A DNA stretch of 64,000 bases from Blastopirellula retiformator (GCF_007859755.1 NZ_SJPF01000003.1:186001-250000); one strand, 5' to 3'; shown: positions 13,994-23,591, numbered from the stretch's first letter. The notes: generated by a model from the sequence alone, not told the origin. Translations and numbers: made by a program.

Positions 13994-14510
13994 CAGGCGT
14001 CCCTACTGGCGGCGTCTAGCGCCTTACGAATCACGCTGTAGGGCGAAGCGTCATCGATGTAGCCATCACCGTTGGGATCGGTCCGCGACGTCTCGGCAAG
14101 CAGGTCTCGTTCGGCCGAATAGAGATAGAGCCGGTTCGGTTATCGATATTGATCGAGGCGAAACAGCAATTTAGCTGGATAGATCGGTTCGTCGGGGGAT
14201 CGAATAGCGTGGCGGGATCGCTTTCGTCCAACGTGCGAATTTGGACCGATCCGCAATCATCGCACCAGACGGGCATCGCCCGGACATCGGCCAGACGCTG
14301 GTTCGGCAAGACGTAGATCGCATAGGGCAGAAGGACGTGGATCGGCTTCTCGTCGTTTTCGATCTCGATATCGTAGAGAAGCTTCATGGACCTGAACGGG
14401 GCGGCAGGGAAACAGTCGATCGGTGGACGACGGGGTACTTGCCATCAACTTCCTGTTGAGCATAACGACCGGTGGGAAGCCCCGCACGATTTTTGTCAAA
14501 CAGATCGACC
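13993..14510 (-). pseudogene. Decayed gene, three broken reading-frame segments
   Basis: Coding-like sequence on the minus strand continues across two frames with lesions. Segment 1 (about 14510-14384) reads GPVDLFDKNRAGLPTGRY... to a TGA but has no start codon. Segment 2 begins at the overlapping ATG (14387) and reads KLLYDIEIENDEKPIHV... to about 14199. There the frame slips at a run of five Cs (14194-14198); one extra C would restore DPPDEPIYPAKLLFRLDQYR. That frame meets a TAA (14140-14142) and then continues as LYLYSAERDLLAETSR, DPNGDGYIDD and ASRDA to the stop at 13993. The ATGA overlap could mean two coupled genes originally. Family not recognised. Confidence 0.65.
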
Positions 14511-14812
14511 GGACCGAGGAGTCAAAAATCGATCCTGCGAGCAATTGGATCCAGACGCTAGAGCCGCAAAGTGCGGGTTAGAGACCGATTTTGCCCTATT
14601 GCCCGCCTCCTGTGCCCCGCAATCCCCGCAGAACGCCCGTTTCCGCTTCCAACAAGCTCTGGCGCCGTGATTTCCCGCCCGTCTTCGTCTACACTGGGTG
14701 TTTAATTCGGCGCGGCTCTGACCGGGGGGGATGAGTTCGAGGGAATCGACCAAGGTTTCCGTCGACATCTTGCAGGGCGAGCGCCGCCATCATCTGATTC
14801 TGTAGAAATCCC
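14511..14812. other. Intergenic region upstream of der
   Basis: About 300 bases between the decayed gene and der. Open frames on both strands overlap here but show no protein-like character. It probably carries the der promoter. Confidence 0.5.
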
Positions 14813-16240
14813 ATGAGTTTGCCGCAAGTCGTTATCGTTGGTCGCCCCAATGTGGGCAAGTCGAGCCTGTTTAACTGGCTGGCGGGTCGGCGGTTGGCGA
14901 TCGTTGATAACGTGGCCGGGGTAACCCGCGACCGCATGACCTATCTGATGCAGTGGCGTGATCGCTACTTCGAAATCGTCGACACCGGCGGGATCGGGAT
15001 CAACGACGTTGACGACCTGACCGACGAGATCGAGCAGCAGATCAACATCGCCATCGATTCGGCCGACCTGATCTTGTTTGTGGTTGATACCCGCGACGGG
15101 ATTCTGCCGCTCGATCAGGAAGTGGCCCAGCGGCTGCGGCACGTCAACAAGCCGATCGTCCTGGTCGCCAACAAGACCGACGAATCGCACATGGACCATG
15201 ACGCCGACCAGTTTTATCAGCTGGGTCGCGGGATGCTGGTCCCGGTCAGCACGCTGCAAAACCGGAACAAAGACGACCTGCTGAACGTCATCGCCGATCG
15301 TCTGCCCGACGCCGAAGAAGGGGAAGCCGACAGCGGCGAGCCGGAGATGAAGATCGCGGTGGTCGGCCGCCGCAACGTCGGCAAGAGCACCTTCGTCAAC
15401 TCGCTGGCCCGGGCCGAGCGGATGATCGTCAGCGAAGTGGCCGGCACCACCCGCGACAGCGTCGACATTCGCTTTGAGCTCGACGGCAAGTCGTTCACGG
15501 CGATCGATACGCCGGGGTTGCGCCGCCGGGTGAGCGTAAAGACCGACATCGACTTCTACAGCACGCATCGCGCCGAGCGCAGCATTCGCCGGGCCGACGT
15601 CGTGCTGATGTTCTTTGACGCATCGCAGCAGATCAGCAAGGTCGACAAGCAACTGGTCTCGTACATCGCCGAGAACTACAAGCCGGTCGTCTTCGTCGTC
15701 AACAAGTGGGATCTCTACCACGACAAGATGCCGACCGATCGCTGGGCGACGTACCTGCACGACACCTTCCGCAACATCCCGTACGCCCCGGTGGCGTTTA
15801 TCACGGGACAGACCGGCAAGAACGTGAAGGCGCTGCTGAACCACGCTCAGATGTTGTTCAAGCAATCGCGAGAACGGATCACGACCGGCGAACTCAACCG
15901 GATCATTCGCTTCGCTCTGGAGCGAACGCCGCCGCCGCTCTACAAACTGCGGCGCCCGAAGATTTACTTCGCCACGCAGATTGGCGCTCAGCCGCCGACG
16001 ATCGTGCTGAAGTGCAACTCGCCGAAAGCGTTTAGCGACGGTTATCGCCGCTACCTGCTGTCGATGATTCGCGATCACGTCAGCTTCAGCGAAGTGCCGA
16101 TCAAGCTTTATCTACACCGCCGGCAAGAGGCCGACTTTAAAGGTGGCGGTGGTGGAGAAGAAGGGGACGGCGGTCCGCACGACGGCGATCTGGGTAACGG
16201 TTCGGAAAGCGACATGCTGAACGAAATGAACGAGGAATAG
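14813..16240 (+). CDS. der: Ribosome-biogenesis GTPase Der (EngA)
   Basis: 475 residues with two tandem Era-like G domains. Domain 1 has GRPNVGKSS at 10-18, a TRD switch and DTGG; domain 2 has GRRNVGKST near 184, DTPGL and NKWD. A C-terminal KH-like domain follows, then a Gly/Glu-rich tail (GGGGGEEGDGG) not seen in many homologues. It acts in 50S subunit maturation. The start ATG directly precedes the first G domain. A 458-codon antisense ORF over it is a codon-usage shadow. Confidence 0.97.
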   Translation: MSLPQVVIVGRPNVGKSSLFNWLAGRRLAIVDNVAGVTRDRMTYLMQWRDRYFEIVDTGGIGINDVDDLTDEIEQQINIAIDSADLILFVVDTRDGILPLDQEVAQRLRHVNKPIVLVANKTDESHMDHDADQFYQLGRGMLVPVSTLQNRNKDDLLNVIADRLPDAEEGEADSGEPEMKIAVVGRRNVGKSTFVNSLARAERMIVSEVAGTTRDSVDIRFELDGKSFTAIDTPGLRRRVSVKTDIDFYSTHRAERSIRRADVVLMFFDASQQISKVDKQLVSYIAENYKPVVFVVNKWDLYHDKMPTDRWATYLHDTFRNIPYAPVAFITGQTGKNVKALLNHAQMLFKQSRERITTGELNRIIRFALERTPPPLYKLRRPKIYFATQIGAQPPTIVLKCNSPKAFSDGYRRYLLSMIRDHVSFSEVPIKLYLHRRQEADFKGGGGGEEGDGGPHDGDLGNGSESDMLNEMNEE

Positions 16241-16269
16241 ATTTCCTCGTTCTCGCGCTGAGCGATAGC

Positions 16270-16689
16270 TTATGTCGCCAAGCAGTACCGATCGATGGCG
16301 CCTTTCAACTGCTCTTTGGTGATCGGTTTGACGATGTAGTCTTTGACAAAGTCGAACTGCATAGCGTTCGTCTTGTCGTCGGCGTAGTCGGACGAGGAGT
16401 ACATCACGATCGCCATAAAATTATTCGCTTCGCCAAACTCTTTCTGCAGCGACTCCAGCACTTCGTGCCCATTCATCCGCGGCATGTTGATATCGAGCAA
16501 GATCAAAATCGGCGGGGGCGATTGGCCCAGCTCCGCCAAGCGGCGCTGTTCGTCGATAACCGTGGCGAAGAAATTGTCGCCCGCCTCGTATTCGACCACC
16601 CTGGCTTCGATGTCCAGGTGTTTGGCGGTTCGTTGAACGAGGTAACGATCGACGTCGCTATCATCCACCACGGCTATGGTCACGGACAT
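16270..16689 (-). CDS. Single-domain response regulator
   Basis: 139 residues containing only a CheY-like receiver: acidic pair in VVDDSD, phosphoacceptor Asp in LLDINMPRMNG, conserved Thr/Ser position in MYSSSD and Lys in YIVKPITK. There is no output domain, so it works by protein contact. The start is the ATG at 16689 (a longer frame adds 34 non-homologous residues overlapping the kinase gene). It lies 19 bp downstream of the PAS kinase and is probably its cognate regulator, in the same operon. Confidence 0.93.
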   Translation of the reverse strand: MSVTIAVVDDSDVDRYLVQRTAKHLDIEARVVEYEAGDNFFATVIDEQRRLAELGQSPPPILILLDINMPRMNGHEVLESLQKEFGEANNFMAIVMYSSSDYADDKTNAMQFDFVKDYIVKPITKEQLKGAIDRYCLAT

Positions 16690-16708
16690 TTGGGTACCCA
16701 AAACTTTC

Positions 16709-18184
16709 TCAATCGGCGTGTCGATGATTCTGCGGTAAGGCGACCGTGAACACCGTGTTCCCTTGGGTCGACTCGAACTTGATCTCGCCACCTAGTTGCG
16801 TCGTGTACTTTTTCGCCAGCGCCAGCCCAATCCCGCTGCCGGTCTTGTCGTTGTCGGAAAAACGCTGGAACAATTTGAACACGCAATCGTGGAATTCGGC
16901 CGGGATGCCGATGCCGTTATCCGCCACCGATAGGCAGAAATGATCCTCGGCGGTCCATGTCTTGATTCTAATCACGCGCGTCGTCTGGGAAGGGTCATAA
17001 TACTTGACGGCGTTCGAAAGCAGGTTTTCCAGGATCAGATCGAAGCGAACCGGGACGCTGTGGACCGGCCCCTCGTGCTGGAAGTCGGTATCAATATGAA
17101 CCCGATCGTCTTTGACGGCGTTCCAGATCGTCTCGAATCGCTCTTGGACGTCGATCTCTTCCCAGTCGCTCGAGACGAGTTCCGATTTCGCCAGCGACAG
17201 CACGACTTCGATCCGCGCGGCCAGGCGTTCCGCCAACGATTTCGCTTTGTAAACATTGGCCTTTAGCTCTTCGACGTCGCCGAGTTCCAGGTCGGTTTCG
17301 CAGATGTGCATCAAGCCGGCGATCGAAGCCAGCGGCGCTTTCAAGTCGTGCGAGGCGCTGTAGGCGAACTGACGCAGCTCTTCGTTAAGCCGTTCTAGCT
17401 GGAGCGCTTTCTGGGCGATATCGTTTTCTCGCGCCTTGCGATCGGTGACGTCGATGATGGTCGCCATCGTCGACTTGCCCTCCATCTCGTCGACCGGGGT
17501 CAGGCCGATTTCAATCGGAAACTCGGTCCCGTCCTTGCGCAGGCCGAACAGATCGCGACCCTCGCCCATGTTGCGGGCATAGCGGTCTTTGTTGTAGCTG
17601 TCGCGATAGACGACATGCTTGCGGCGAAAACGGTTCGGCACCAATATTTCGATCGGGCTGCCGATCATCTCGTCATGCTCGTAGCCGAACAGTTGGCAGG
17701 CCTTGTTATTGACCAGTTCGATGGCGCCTGACTCGTCGACTTGAATCATGGCGCTGGCGGCGGCGTTAACCGCTCGCAAGATCATCGCCTCGTTCTTTTT
17801 TCGTTCTCGAATGTCGAGCACCGTGACGATCACCATGATGTCGTTATCGACCTGAACCGGATCGAGGCCGACCTCGACGGGGATCATCGAACCATCTTTG
17901 CCAACGCCGTGCAGATCGCGGCCTGTCCCCATTTGGCGACTGGTAGGAACTTCAAAGAAAGCGTTACGCAAGTCAGAGTGGTAAGGGCGAACCTGCGGGG
18001 GAACCAAGACTTCGACCGATTGACCGTGCAGTTCTTTGGCCTCATAGCCAAACAGGCGATCGAGCCGCCGATTGGTACGCAGAATTTTGCCAGCCGATGA
18101 GACCAGCAAGATCGCGATCGGACAGATCTCGATATCGATCGTGAAGTCGTCGGCCGAATTGACCGCACCGGTTATTTTCGCCAT
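16709..18184 (-). CDS. Soluble PAS-PAS sensor histidine kinase
   Basis: 491 residues from the ATG at 18184; the upstream extension in frame is not protein-like. Two PAS domains (about 15-130 and 145-255, each ending near a GTGRDLHG/GEGRDLFG and KDGS/T-P pattern) precede a short coiled coil (QLERLNEELRQ), the H-box SASHDLKAPL with the phosphoacceptor His at 279, and an HATPase domain (NLLSNAVKY, DNGIGIP, GSGIGLALA). No transmembrane segment is seen, so it should sense a cytosolic cue. The receiver gene 19 bp downstream is the likely partner. Confidence 0.95.
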   Translation of the reverse strand: MAKITGAVNSADDFTIDIEICPIAILLVSSAGKILRTNRRLDRLFGYEAKELHGQSVEVLVPPQVRPYHSDLRNAFFEVPTSRQMGTGRDLHGVGKDGSMIPVEVGLDPVQVDNDIMVIVTVLDIRERKKNEAMILRAVNAAASAMIQVDESGAIELVNNKACQLFGYEHDEMIGSPIEILVPNRFRRKHVVYRDSYNKDRYARNMGEGRDLFGLRKDGTEFPIEIGLTPVDEMEGKSTMATIIDVTDRKARENDIAQKALQLERLNEELRQFAYSASHDLKAPLASIAGLMHICETDLELGDVEELKANVYKAKSLAERLAARIEVVLSLAKSELVSSDWEEIDVQERFETIWNAVKDDRVHIDTDFQHEGPVHSVPVRFDLILENLLSNAVKYYDPSQTTRVIRIKTWTAEDHFCLSVADNGIGIPAEFHDCVFKLFQRFSDNDKTGSGIGLALAKKYTTQLGGEIKFESTQGNTVFTVALPQNHRHAD

Positions 18185-18439
18185 CGTACTTTCTGCCCCA
18201 TGTCGGCAAGGCGCTGCAATCGCCCTGCGAGGGTCGCCTAGTAGCGGTAAAGCGCAGTCCCATCGACAGTTTGGTATTTTTGCATTTATCGGGCATGAAA
18301 CAACATCTTGTTGATCCGTGCCCCACGAAATGGCAAATAATCGGCCAGTAAAGCTTACCCAATAGCGAAGGGGAGGCCAGCGACTTGGTCGGAATTTGCG
18401 ATCCGCCGCAATCTGGCGCCCCACGCATCGGCATTGCAG

Positions 18440-18652
18440 TTAGGGGCCGTGGGCCGGCATGATCGTTTCAACCGGCGGCGGCAGCATTTGCTCCAGCACG
18501 CTGATCCGCTCTTCCAGGGCGGTGATGCGGGCTATCGTCTCGGGGCTGGTTCCGGTGCAGGTTCTGCCGCCCAAGCTGAGGCTGAAGCAGCCGGTCGAAG
18601 CGACCGCGACGCTGGCCAAGAGAAGCGACGCAGCGAATGGACGAACAGGCAT
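18440..18652 (-). CDS. Small lipoprotein with C-terminal coiled coil
   Basis: 70 residues: a basic start, a hydrophobic stretch LLLASVAVAS and a lipobox STGC, then a heptad-like helix (ARITALEERISVLEQML) and a Pro-rich end. This resembles short coiled-coil lipoproteins that trimerise at the envelope. It is not part of the kinase operon by any visible coupling. Function unknown. Confidence 0.65.
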   Translation of the reverse strand: MPVRPFAASLLLASVAVASTGCFSLSLGGRTCTGTSPETIARITALEERISVLEQMLPPPVETIMPAHGP

Positions 18653-18766
18653 GGTTCGAGGGCTCCCAGTGCAGATGCGGAAATGGGGGTGTGGGTTTGC
18701 GGATGGTCGGGGCGACCGGGCTCAAGGTCAAGAGCAACTTATCGCGTGATGCCGCACGCTGAGCGC

Positions 18767-18803
18767 AAAAAAAGGGAGGAGCGTCATTGCTCCTCCCTTT
18801 TTT
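18767..18803. terminator. Strong hairpin terminator
   Basis: AAAAAAGGGAGGAGC / GCTCCTCCCTTTTTT with a 6-nt loop. On the minus strand it follows the gene ending at 18824 by about 20 bases and ends in a T-run; it is symmetric enough to work both ways. Confidence 0.88.
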
Positions 18804-18823
18804 CTAGGAAAACGTTGGCTTCG

Positions 18824-19330
18824 CTAGCGGCAGTTGGGGCAGTGCCCGTTGCAATTGCCGTTGCCGCAGCCCGAACCGAGACGGTTTAGCAGGCCGTGGC
18901 ACAGCCCGCCGCCGCCATGGTGCGAGCCGTAGTGGTTCGGTTCTTGGTGCTCCCAGGGACCGCGGACATAGTAAACGCCGAACTGATAGGTGTTGTTCGG
19001 CCAGTACGGGGTCGGGCGAAGCATCGAAACGTCGCCGACCGGGCCCGGATTGATCTGGTTGAACTGATGGTTGATCGGCGTCACGCGGCTCGACGGCACG
19101 CCCCAGCTGTAATGCGTTTGCATCGAAGCGGTCGGCGGCACGACCAGTGCGACCGGCGTGTGCCAATCTTGGTAGTAGTATCCGCCGTGCCACGGGTAAG
19201 TGGCGGCGTTCTGGTTGGCGATCACGGCGGCGCCGTTATAGGTGACGGGCCAACCGGCTTCGGCTTGGGCGGCCATCCCGGCGATCGCCGTGACGCCCAG
19301 CAGCGCGGTGAAAATCAGGTTACGGGTCAT
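18824..19330 (-). CDS. Secreted Gly/His-rich protein, Cys-rich C-terminus
   Basis: 168 residues. A clear Sec signal peptide (TRNLIFTALLGVTAIAGM, cleavage after AQAEA) is followed by a Tyr/Pro/Trp-rich body and a C-terminal block rich in Gly, His and Cys (SHHGGGGLCHG ... CGNGNCNGHCPNC). The latter could bind metal or form disulfides. It is followed by a second exported Tyr-rich protein gene (19376) in the same orientation; both carry YY-containing segments and may be related envelope proteins. No known family recognised. Confidence 0.75.
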   Translation of the reverse strand: MTRNLIFTALLGVTAIAGMAAQAEAGWPVTYNGAAVIANQNAATYPWHGGYYYQDWHTPVALVVPPTASMQTHYSWGVPSSRVTPINHQFNQINPGPVGDVSMLRPTPYWPNNTYQFGVYYVRGPWEHQEPNHYGSHHGGGGLCHGLLNRLGSGCGNGNCNGHCPNCR

Positions 19331-19375
19331 CGCTCGGGATCCTTGCTTAGAACTTGCGGTGGTCGTCAGGCCGAC

Positions 19376-19717
19376 TTAGAACAACGGGTTCGCCGGCGAG
19401 AGCCAGTTGTGACCGCCGTACCATTTAACGGTCGTACGATTCCAGCCGCGGCCGCCGTTGTAGGTTTGGTAGTAGCGCCGCGTGTGCGGGTACAACCATT
19501 CGTGCGGAGCCAGCGGCGGGTACGTAATGCCGGTGTGGCCGACCAGCGGCGGGGTTGGAACCGGCGAGACGTACATCTCGGCGTGAACGCCCATGTGGGG
19601 ATCGGCGACGTAGTACTGCGTAAACGGCTGTTGGGCCGACGCGTTTTCGGCGGCGACCGTCAGGCCGGCGGCCAATACAAAGCCGCAGATCAGCGCCCGG
19701 ATGGCGAAAGCTTGCAT
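19376..19717 (-). CDS. Secreted Tyr/Pro-rich protein
   Basis: 113 residues. The start is the second of two adjacent ATGs, which has AAGGAG six bases upstream; a further ATG at 19735 is also possible. Signal peptide with cleavage near ASAQQ; the mature part is rich in Tyr, His and Pro (YYVADPHMGVHAEMYV, YPPLAPHEWLYPHTRRYYQ). It precedes the similar exported gene at 18824 by 45 bp on the same strand, so they may be cotranscribed. No function recognised. Confidence 0.72.
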   Translation of the reverse strand: MQAFAIRALICGFVLAAGLTVAAENASAQQPFTQYYVADPHMGVHAEMYVSPVPTPPLVGHTGITYPPLAPHEWLYPHTRRYYQTYNGGRGWNRTTVKWYGGHNWLSPANPLF

Positions 19718-19735
19718 CATCGTCTCCTTCGGCAT

Positions 19736-20209
19736 GCGGCGTATCTGGCCGCCGTCGAGCAGTTAAAAAGTGTTCGGTTTGGTTATGACGCGATCCCCGT
19801 TTGGGCAGGGGCGCGAAGATTCGACTGCTGCAATCGTTATTCGGAACTCCATAGGCGGCGCGTGAATGTTTTCGCCTGGTATATGCCAAATGTCCCCAAT
19901 GTGACGATGCTTCCGACATTTCCGTAATCTCGCGGATTGTCCTGTCGTTACAACCGGCAAACTTTACTACAATCGGCCGATTGTCTTGGCTCGCGTCTTG
20001 CCGACCGCTAATCGCCGCAGCTCCCCCGCCCTGCAAGGCTCTAGGGGGTTGCGACCGAACGGCTGGTTGGCGAAATTACGCCGCAGACGGAAGTTTGGAC
20101 GCTTTCGCGCCGATGTTTGTCGAAACATTTCTCTTCCCCAGGCTGTCATGGACTTTGACGCTGCCACTTGCTGAAAGGAACGCCTGTTTTGTCGACGATT
20201 GAGGCGGAA
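19736..20209. other. Divergent intergenic region upstream of top6B
   Basis: About 470 bases between the secreted-protein gene and topoisomerase VI B. No supported gene; it should hold the promoters of both divergent units. I see no clear inverted repeat. Confidence 0.5.
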
Positions 20210-22258
20210 ATGACCACGAAGGAAGCCCCCAAAAAGAAACGCCGTGCAACTGCCGAGACGATGGCCAAGAGCCAGCGTGAAATCTCGGTCAGCGAGTTCT
20301 TCGCCAAGAACCGCCACCTGCTCGGCTTTGATAATCCCCGCAAAGCGCTGCTGACCACCATCAAAGAGGCGGTCGACAACTCGCTGGACGCCTGCGAAGA
20401 AGCGGGCATCGTCCCCGAGATCTGGGTCCATGTCGAACAGACCGGAACCAACCGCTACAAGGCGGGGATCCAGGACAACGGTCCCGGGATTTTGAAAAAG
20501 CAGATCCCGCTGATTTTCGGCAAGCTGCTGTACGGCTCGAAGTTTCACCGTTTGCGGATGAGCCGCGGTCAGCAGGGGATCGGCATCAGCGCCGCCGGCA
20601 TGTACGGATTACTGACGACCGGCAAGCCGGTCAAGATCGTCTCGAAGGTCTCGATCCGCCGCCCGGCTCACTATTACGAGCTGCGGATCAACACCAAGAC
20701 CAACGATCCGGAGATCCTGAACAACAAGGGAGATGGCGTCGACATCCCGGCCGGCGAGGCGGGTCACAAGTACATCGCCAAGCAAGGGATCGAGTGGGTC
20801 ACTCACTATCCGAAAGACGCGCCAGAGTACCCGGGCAAAGAGCTGTCGAGCGGAACCCGTGTGACGATCGAGCTGGAAGCGAAGTACCAGCGCGGCCGCG
20901 GTAGCGTCGACGAGTACCTGGAGCAGACGGCGATCGCCAATCCGCACGTCACGATCCGCTACCTCGATCCCGAGAACAACCTGCGGACCTACAACCGGTC
21001 GACGCGGCAGTTGCCGCCAGAGCCGATCGAAATCAAGCCGCATCCCTACGGCGTCGAAGTCGGTCGCTTGATCACGATGCTCAAGGATACGAGCGAAACG
21101 ACGATCTCCGGCTTCCTGACGAATTCGTTCTCGCGGGTTTCCAACGGCATCGCCAAGCAGATCTGCAAGGGCGCCGACATCGGCACGCGGACGCACGCCA
21201 AAAAGCTGAACCGCGACGAGATCGAGAAGCTTTATCACTCGATTCAAGACACCAAGATCAGCAACCCGTCGACCGAGTGCATCGTGCCGATCGGCGAAGA
21301 CCTGCTCTTGAAAGGGATGCACCAGGTGGTGCCGGCCGAGTTCTACTGCGCCGCGACTCGCCCACCGGCCGTCTATCGCGGCAACCCGTTCTTGATCGAG
21401 GTGGCGCTCGCCTATGGCGGTTCGGTCGAAACGACCAAGATCACCAAGGACCTGCTGAAAGAGCTGCTGTCGGAAAGCGACGCGCGGACCGTGCGTCAGT
21501 TCCTGATCAACACGTTCAACGGCTTGGGCGCCGATGCGGCCGACCGGATCACCAAGTCGTCGAAGCTGGGCGCCCGGAAGAGCCCCGGCAAGCTGAAGCC
21601 GCGCGAGATCGACGTCCTGTTTGATGCGATGCAGAACATCAACATCAACGAAGGGCAGTCGATGAACGTGCTGCGATACGCCAACCGCGTGCCGCTGCAG
21701 TTCCAGCATGGCGCCTGTGCGATTACGCAGTCGATCACCGGCATGAACTGGCGCAGCTACGGGCTGACCCAGTCGCGCGGCAACTTGCCGAGCGGCCCGG
21801 TCACGGTGATGGTCCACATGGCCAGCGTTTGGGTTCCCTTCACCAGCGAATCGAAAGAAGCGGTCGCCAGCTATCCCGAAATTCAGAAGGAACTGCGGCT
21901 CGCACTCCAGGCGGTCGGACGCAAGTTGGGGATGTTCCTCCGGAAGCGTCAGTTGGTCAAACAGCAAGCCGATCGCCGCAGCATCTTCCTGCGATATCTC
22001 GGCGAAGTCGCGACCGCGGTGAGCGAGATCAACGGCTCGGATCGTCAAACGGTGTACGACAACCTGATGGCGGTCGCGCAGAAAAAGACGGCCGAAGCTG
22101 ACATGAAACTGACCGAATCGGGCAAGTTGGTCGAAGAAAACGAAGTCTTCGGCGACAACGTTTTGATCGTCGAAAAAACGACCGAAGATTTGCTCAATCG
22201 TCCCTCGGCCAATGGCGCGGCAGTCGAGGACGCGGTTGAAGAAACCGCCGAGGAATAA
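20210..22258 (+). CDS. top6B: DNA topoisomerase VI subunit B
   Basis: 682 residues. GHKL ATPase subunit of the type IIB topoisomerase: EAVDNSLDAC (N box), DNGPGI (G1) and RGQQGIGISAAGMY (G2), then the helix-two-turn-helix and transducer domains typical of Top6B. The ATG at 20210 has GAGG just upstream; an upstream TTG would add 14 residues. The N-terminus is Lys-rich (KEAPKKKRRA). It is followed at 141 bp by the catalytic A subunit on the same strand, so an A2B2 enzyme can form. This enzyme is archaeal/plant in distribution with scattered bacterial carriers including planctomycetes. Confidence 0.96.
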   Translation: MTTKEAPKKKRRATAETMAKSQREISVSEFFAKNRHLLGFDNPRKALLTTIKEAVDNSLDACEEAGIVPEIWVHVEQTGTNRYKAGIQDNGPGILKKQIPLIFGKLLYGSKFHRLRMSRGQQGIGISAAGMYGLLTTGKPVKIVSKVSIRRPAHYYELRINTKTNDPEILNNKGDGVDIPAGEAGHKYIAKQGIEWVTHYPKDAPEYPGKELSSGTRVTIELEAKYQRGRGSVDEYLEQTAIANPHVTIRYLDPENNLRTYNRSTRQLPPEPIEIKPHPYGVEVGRLITMLKDTSETTISGFLTNSFSRVSNGIAKQICKGADIGTRTHAKKLNRDEIEKLYHSIQDTKISNPSTECIVPIGEDLLLKGMHQVVPAEFYCAATRPPAVYRGNPFLIEVALAYGGSVETTKITKDLLKELLSESDARTVRQFLINTFNGLGADAADRITKSSKLGARKSPGKLKPREIDVLFDAMQNININEGQSMNVLRYANRVPLQFQHGACAITQSITGMNWRSYGLTQSRGNLPSGPVTVMVHMASVWVPFTSESKEAVASYPEIQKELRLALQAVGRKLGMFLRKRQLVKQQADRRSIFLRYLGEVATAVSEINGSDRQTVYDNLMAVAQKKTAEADMKLTESGKLVEENEVFGDNVLIVEKTTEDLLNRPSANGAAVEDAVEETAEE

Positions 22259-22273
22259 CGCTAAACCAAACGT

Positions 22274-22363
22274 CGGCTGGGTCGAGACCCAGCAAATCCG
22301 CCTCGGAAAGCGAAGCGATACCGGGCGCCGCAGGTCTGAAAAAGCTGGGTCGCGACCCAGCCT
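22274..22363. repeat. Two copies of an 18-bp palindrome between top6B and top6A
   Basis: GCTGGGTCGAGACCCAGC at about 22275 and GCTGGGTCGCGACCCAGC at about 22344. Each is a near-perfect palindrome able to form a stem in the intercistronic RNA; they differ only at the centre. They could be repeat-family members or a processing/attenuation signal. Confidence 0.75.
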
Positions 22364-22399
22364 ACGAACAGAATCACAACCAGAGCATAGATATAGGCC

Positions 22400-23566
22400 A
22401 TGGCCAAGAAGAAAACCGCGAAGAAGGCTGCTCCGGCGGCTCGCAGCGATTCCAAGGAAAAGGTGACGCTGACGCAGCGCGACAAGAAGACGATCGGCAG
22501 TCTGACCAGTCTGGCTGACTCGGTCGTCACCGCCGCGCAGCGGACGCGTGATCCGAAGCTTGATATTCCCACCCGCAGCTTGTCGAACGTCAAATACAAC
22601 AAGTCGCAGCGGATTCTGGAGATGGGCAAGAACACGACTGCCCGGCAGCTGTTCAACCTGAACCAGGCGAAGAGCTACATGCAGACGATGCTGGCCGCAT
22701 CCGGCTGCAAGCGTCTGGTCGAGTCAGGCAAGACGACCAGCATCCGGGGTCTCTACTACCTGATGAAGCATACGATCGCCGGCACCAAAGAAGAGACCTT
22801 CAGCGATCAGGCCGAAAGCGATCCGATCATCGAAGACTTGGAAGTCCTGCTCAACTCGCTGCGCGAAGAGCTGCATCTGTACGCGCAACAGCGCGGCAGC
22901 ATGGTCGGCAACATCATCCTGAACGACAAGGGAGACACGATCGACTGCTCGCGAATGGGAAGCGGCGGTTACGGGATTCCCTCGATCGTCGAAGAGGATG
23001 TGATCCAGTTTGTCGAGTGTGGCGCCGACTTCGTCCTGCATGTCGAAAAAGATACGGTCTGGCAACGCTTCAACGAAGACAAGTTCTGGAAGAAGCACAA
23101 CTGCATTTTGACGCATGGTAGCGGCCAACCGCCCCGTGGCGTGCGCCGCTTGCTGCATCGTTTGCACAACGAACTGAAGCTGCCGATCTACTGCGTTTTC
23201 GATAACGATCCGTGGGGATATTACATCTACAGCGTGATCAAGCAAGGCTCGATCAACCTGGCCTACGAGTCGAAGCGTATGGCGGTGCCGGAGGCGAAGT
23301 TCCTGGGACTGCGGGCAATCGATTACGAACGCTGCAACCTGAACCCCAGCGTCCAAATCGCGCTGAACGACACCGACCGCAAACGGGCCAAGCAAATCGC
23401 CAAGTACCCGTGGTTCGAGCAAAAAAAGACCTGGCAAAAAGAGATCGGCAAACTGCTCGAAAACGGCTTCAAGTTGGAAGTCGAAGCGCTCATCAGCCAA
23501 GGTCTCAGCTACGTGACCGAAGAGTACGTCCCGCAGCGGTTAGAAGATCAAACCTGGCTGGACTAA
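22400..23566 (+). CDS. top6A: DNA topoisomerase VI subunit A (Spo11-like)
   Basis: 388 residues. The DNA-cleaving subunit: the 5Y-CAP domain carries the catalytic Tyr in TSIRGLYYLMKH, and the Toprim domain has the metal-binding Glu in HVEKDTVW and the D-x-D in FDNDPWGYYIYS. The N-terminus is a Lys/Ala-rich extension (KKKTAKKAAPAA). It is the partner of top6B, 141 bp upstream. Length and motif spacing match full-length archaeal Top6A, with no sign of decay. Confidence 0.96.
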   Translation: MAKKKTAKKAAPAARSDSKEKVTLTQRDKKTIGSLTSLADSVVTAAQRTRDPKLDIPTRSLSNVKYNKSQRILEMGKNTTARQLFNLNQAKSYMQTMLAASGCKRLVESGKTTSIRGLYYLMKHTIAGTKEETFSDQAESDPIIEDLEVLLNSLREELHLYAQQRGSMVGNIILNDKGDTIDCSRMGSGGYGIPSIVEEDVIQFVECGADFVLHVEKDTVWQRFNEDKFWKKHNCILTHGSGQPPRGVRRLLHRLHNELKLPIYCVFDNDPWGYYIYSVIKQGSINLAYESKRMAVPEAKFLGLRAIDYERCNLNPSVQIALNDTDRKRAKQIAKYPWFEQKKTWQKEIGKLLENGFKLEVEALISQGLSYVTEEYVPQRLEDQTWLD

Positions 23567-23591
23567 GATCCAGCGTCGATGCATGTGCCCG

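Noticed and set aside
14702-16078. 458-codon minus-strand ORF over der
   Set aside because: It mirrors the der reading frame; the sense strand encodes clear G motifs and the antisense product has no recognisable features.
20609-22048. 479-codon antisense ORF over top6B
   Set aside because: Shadow; sense frame has all Top6B motifs.
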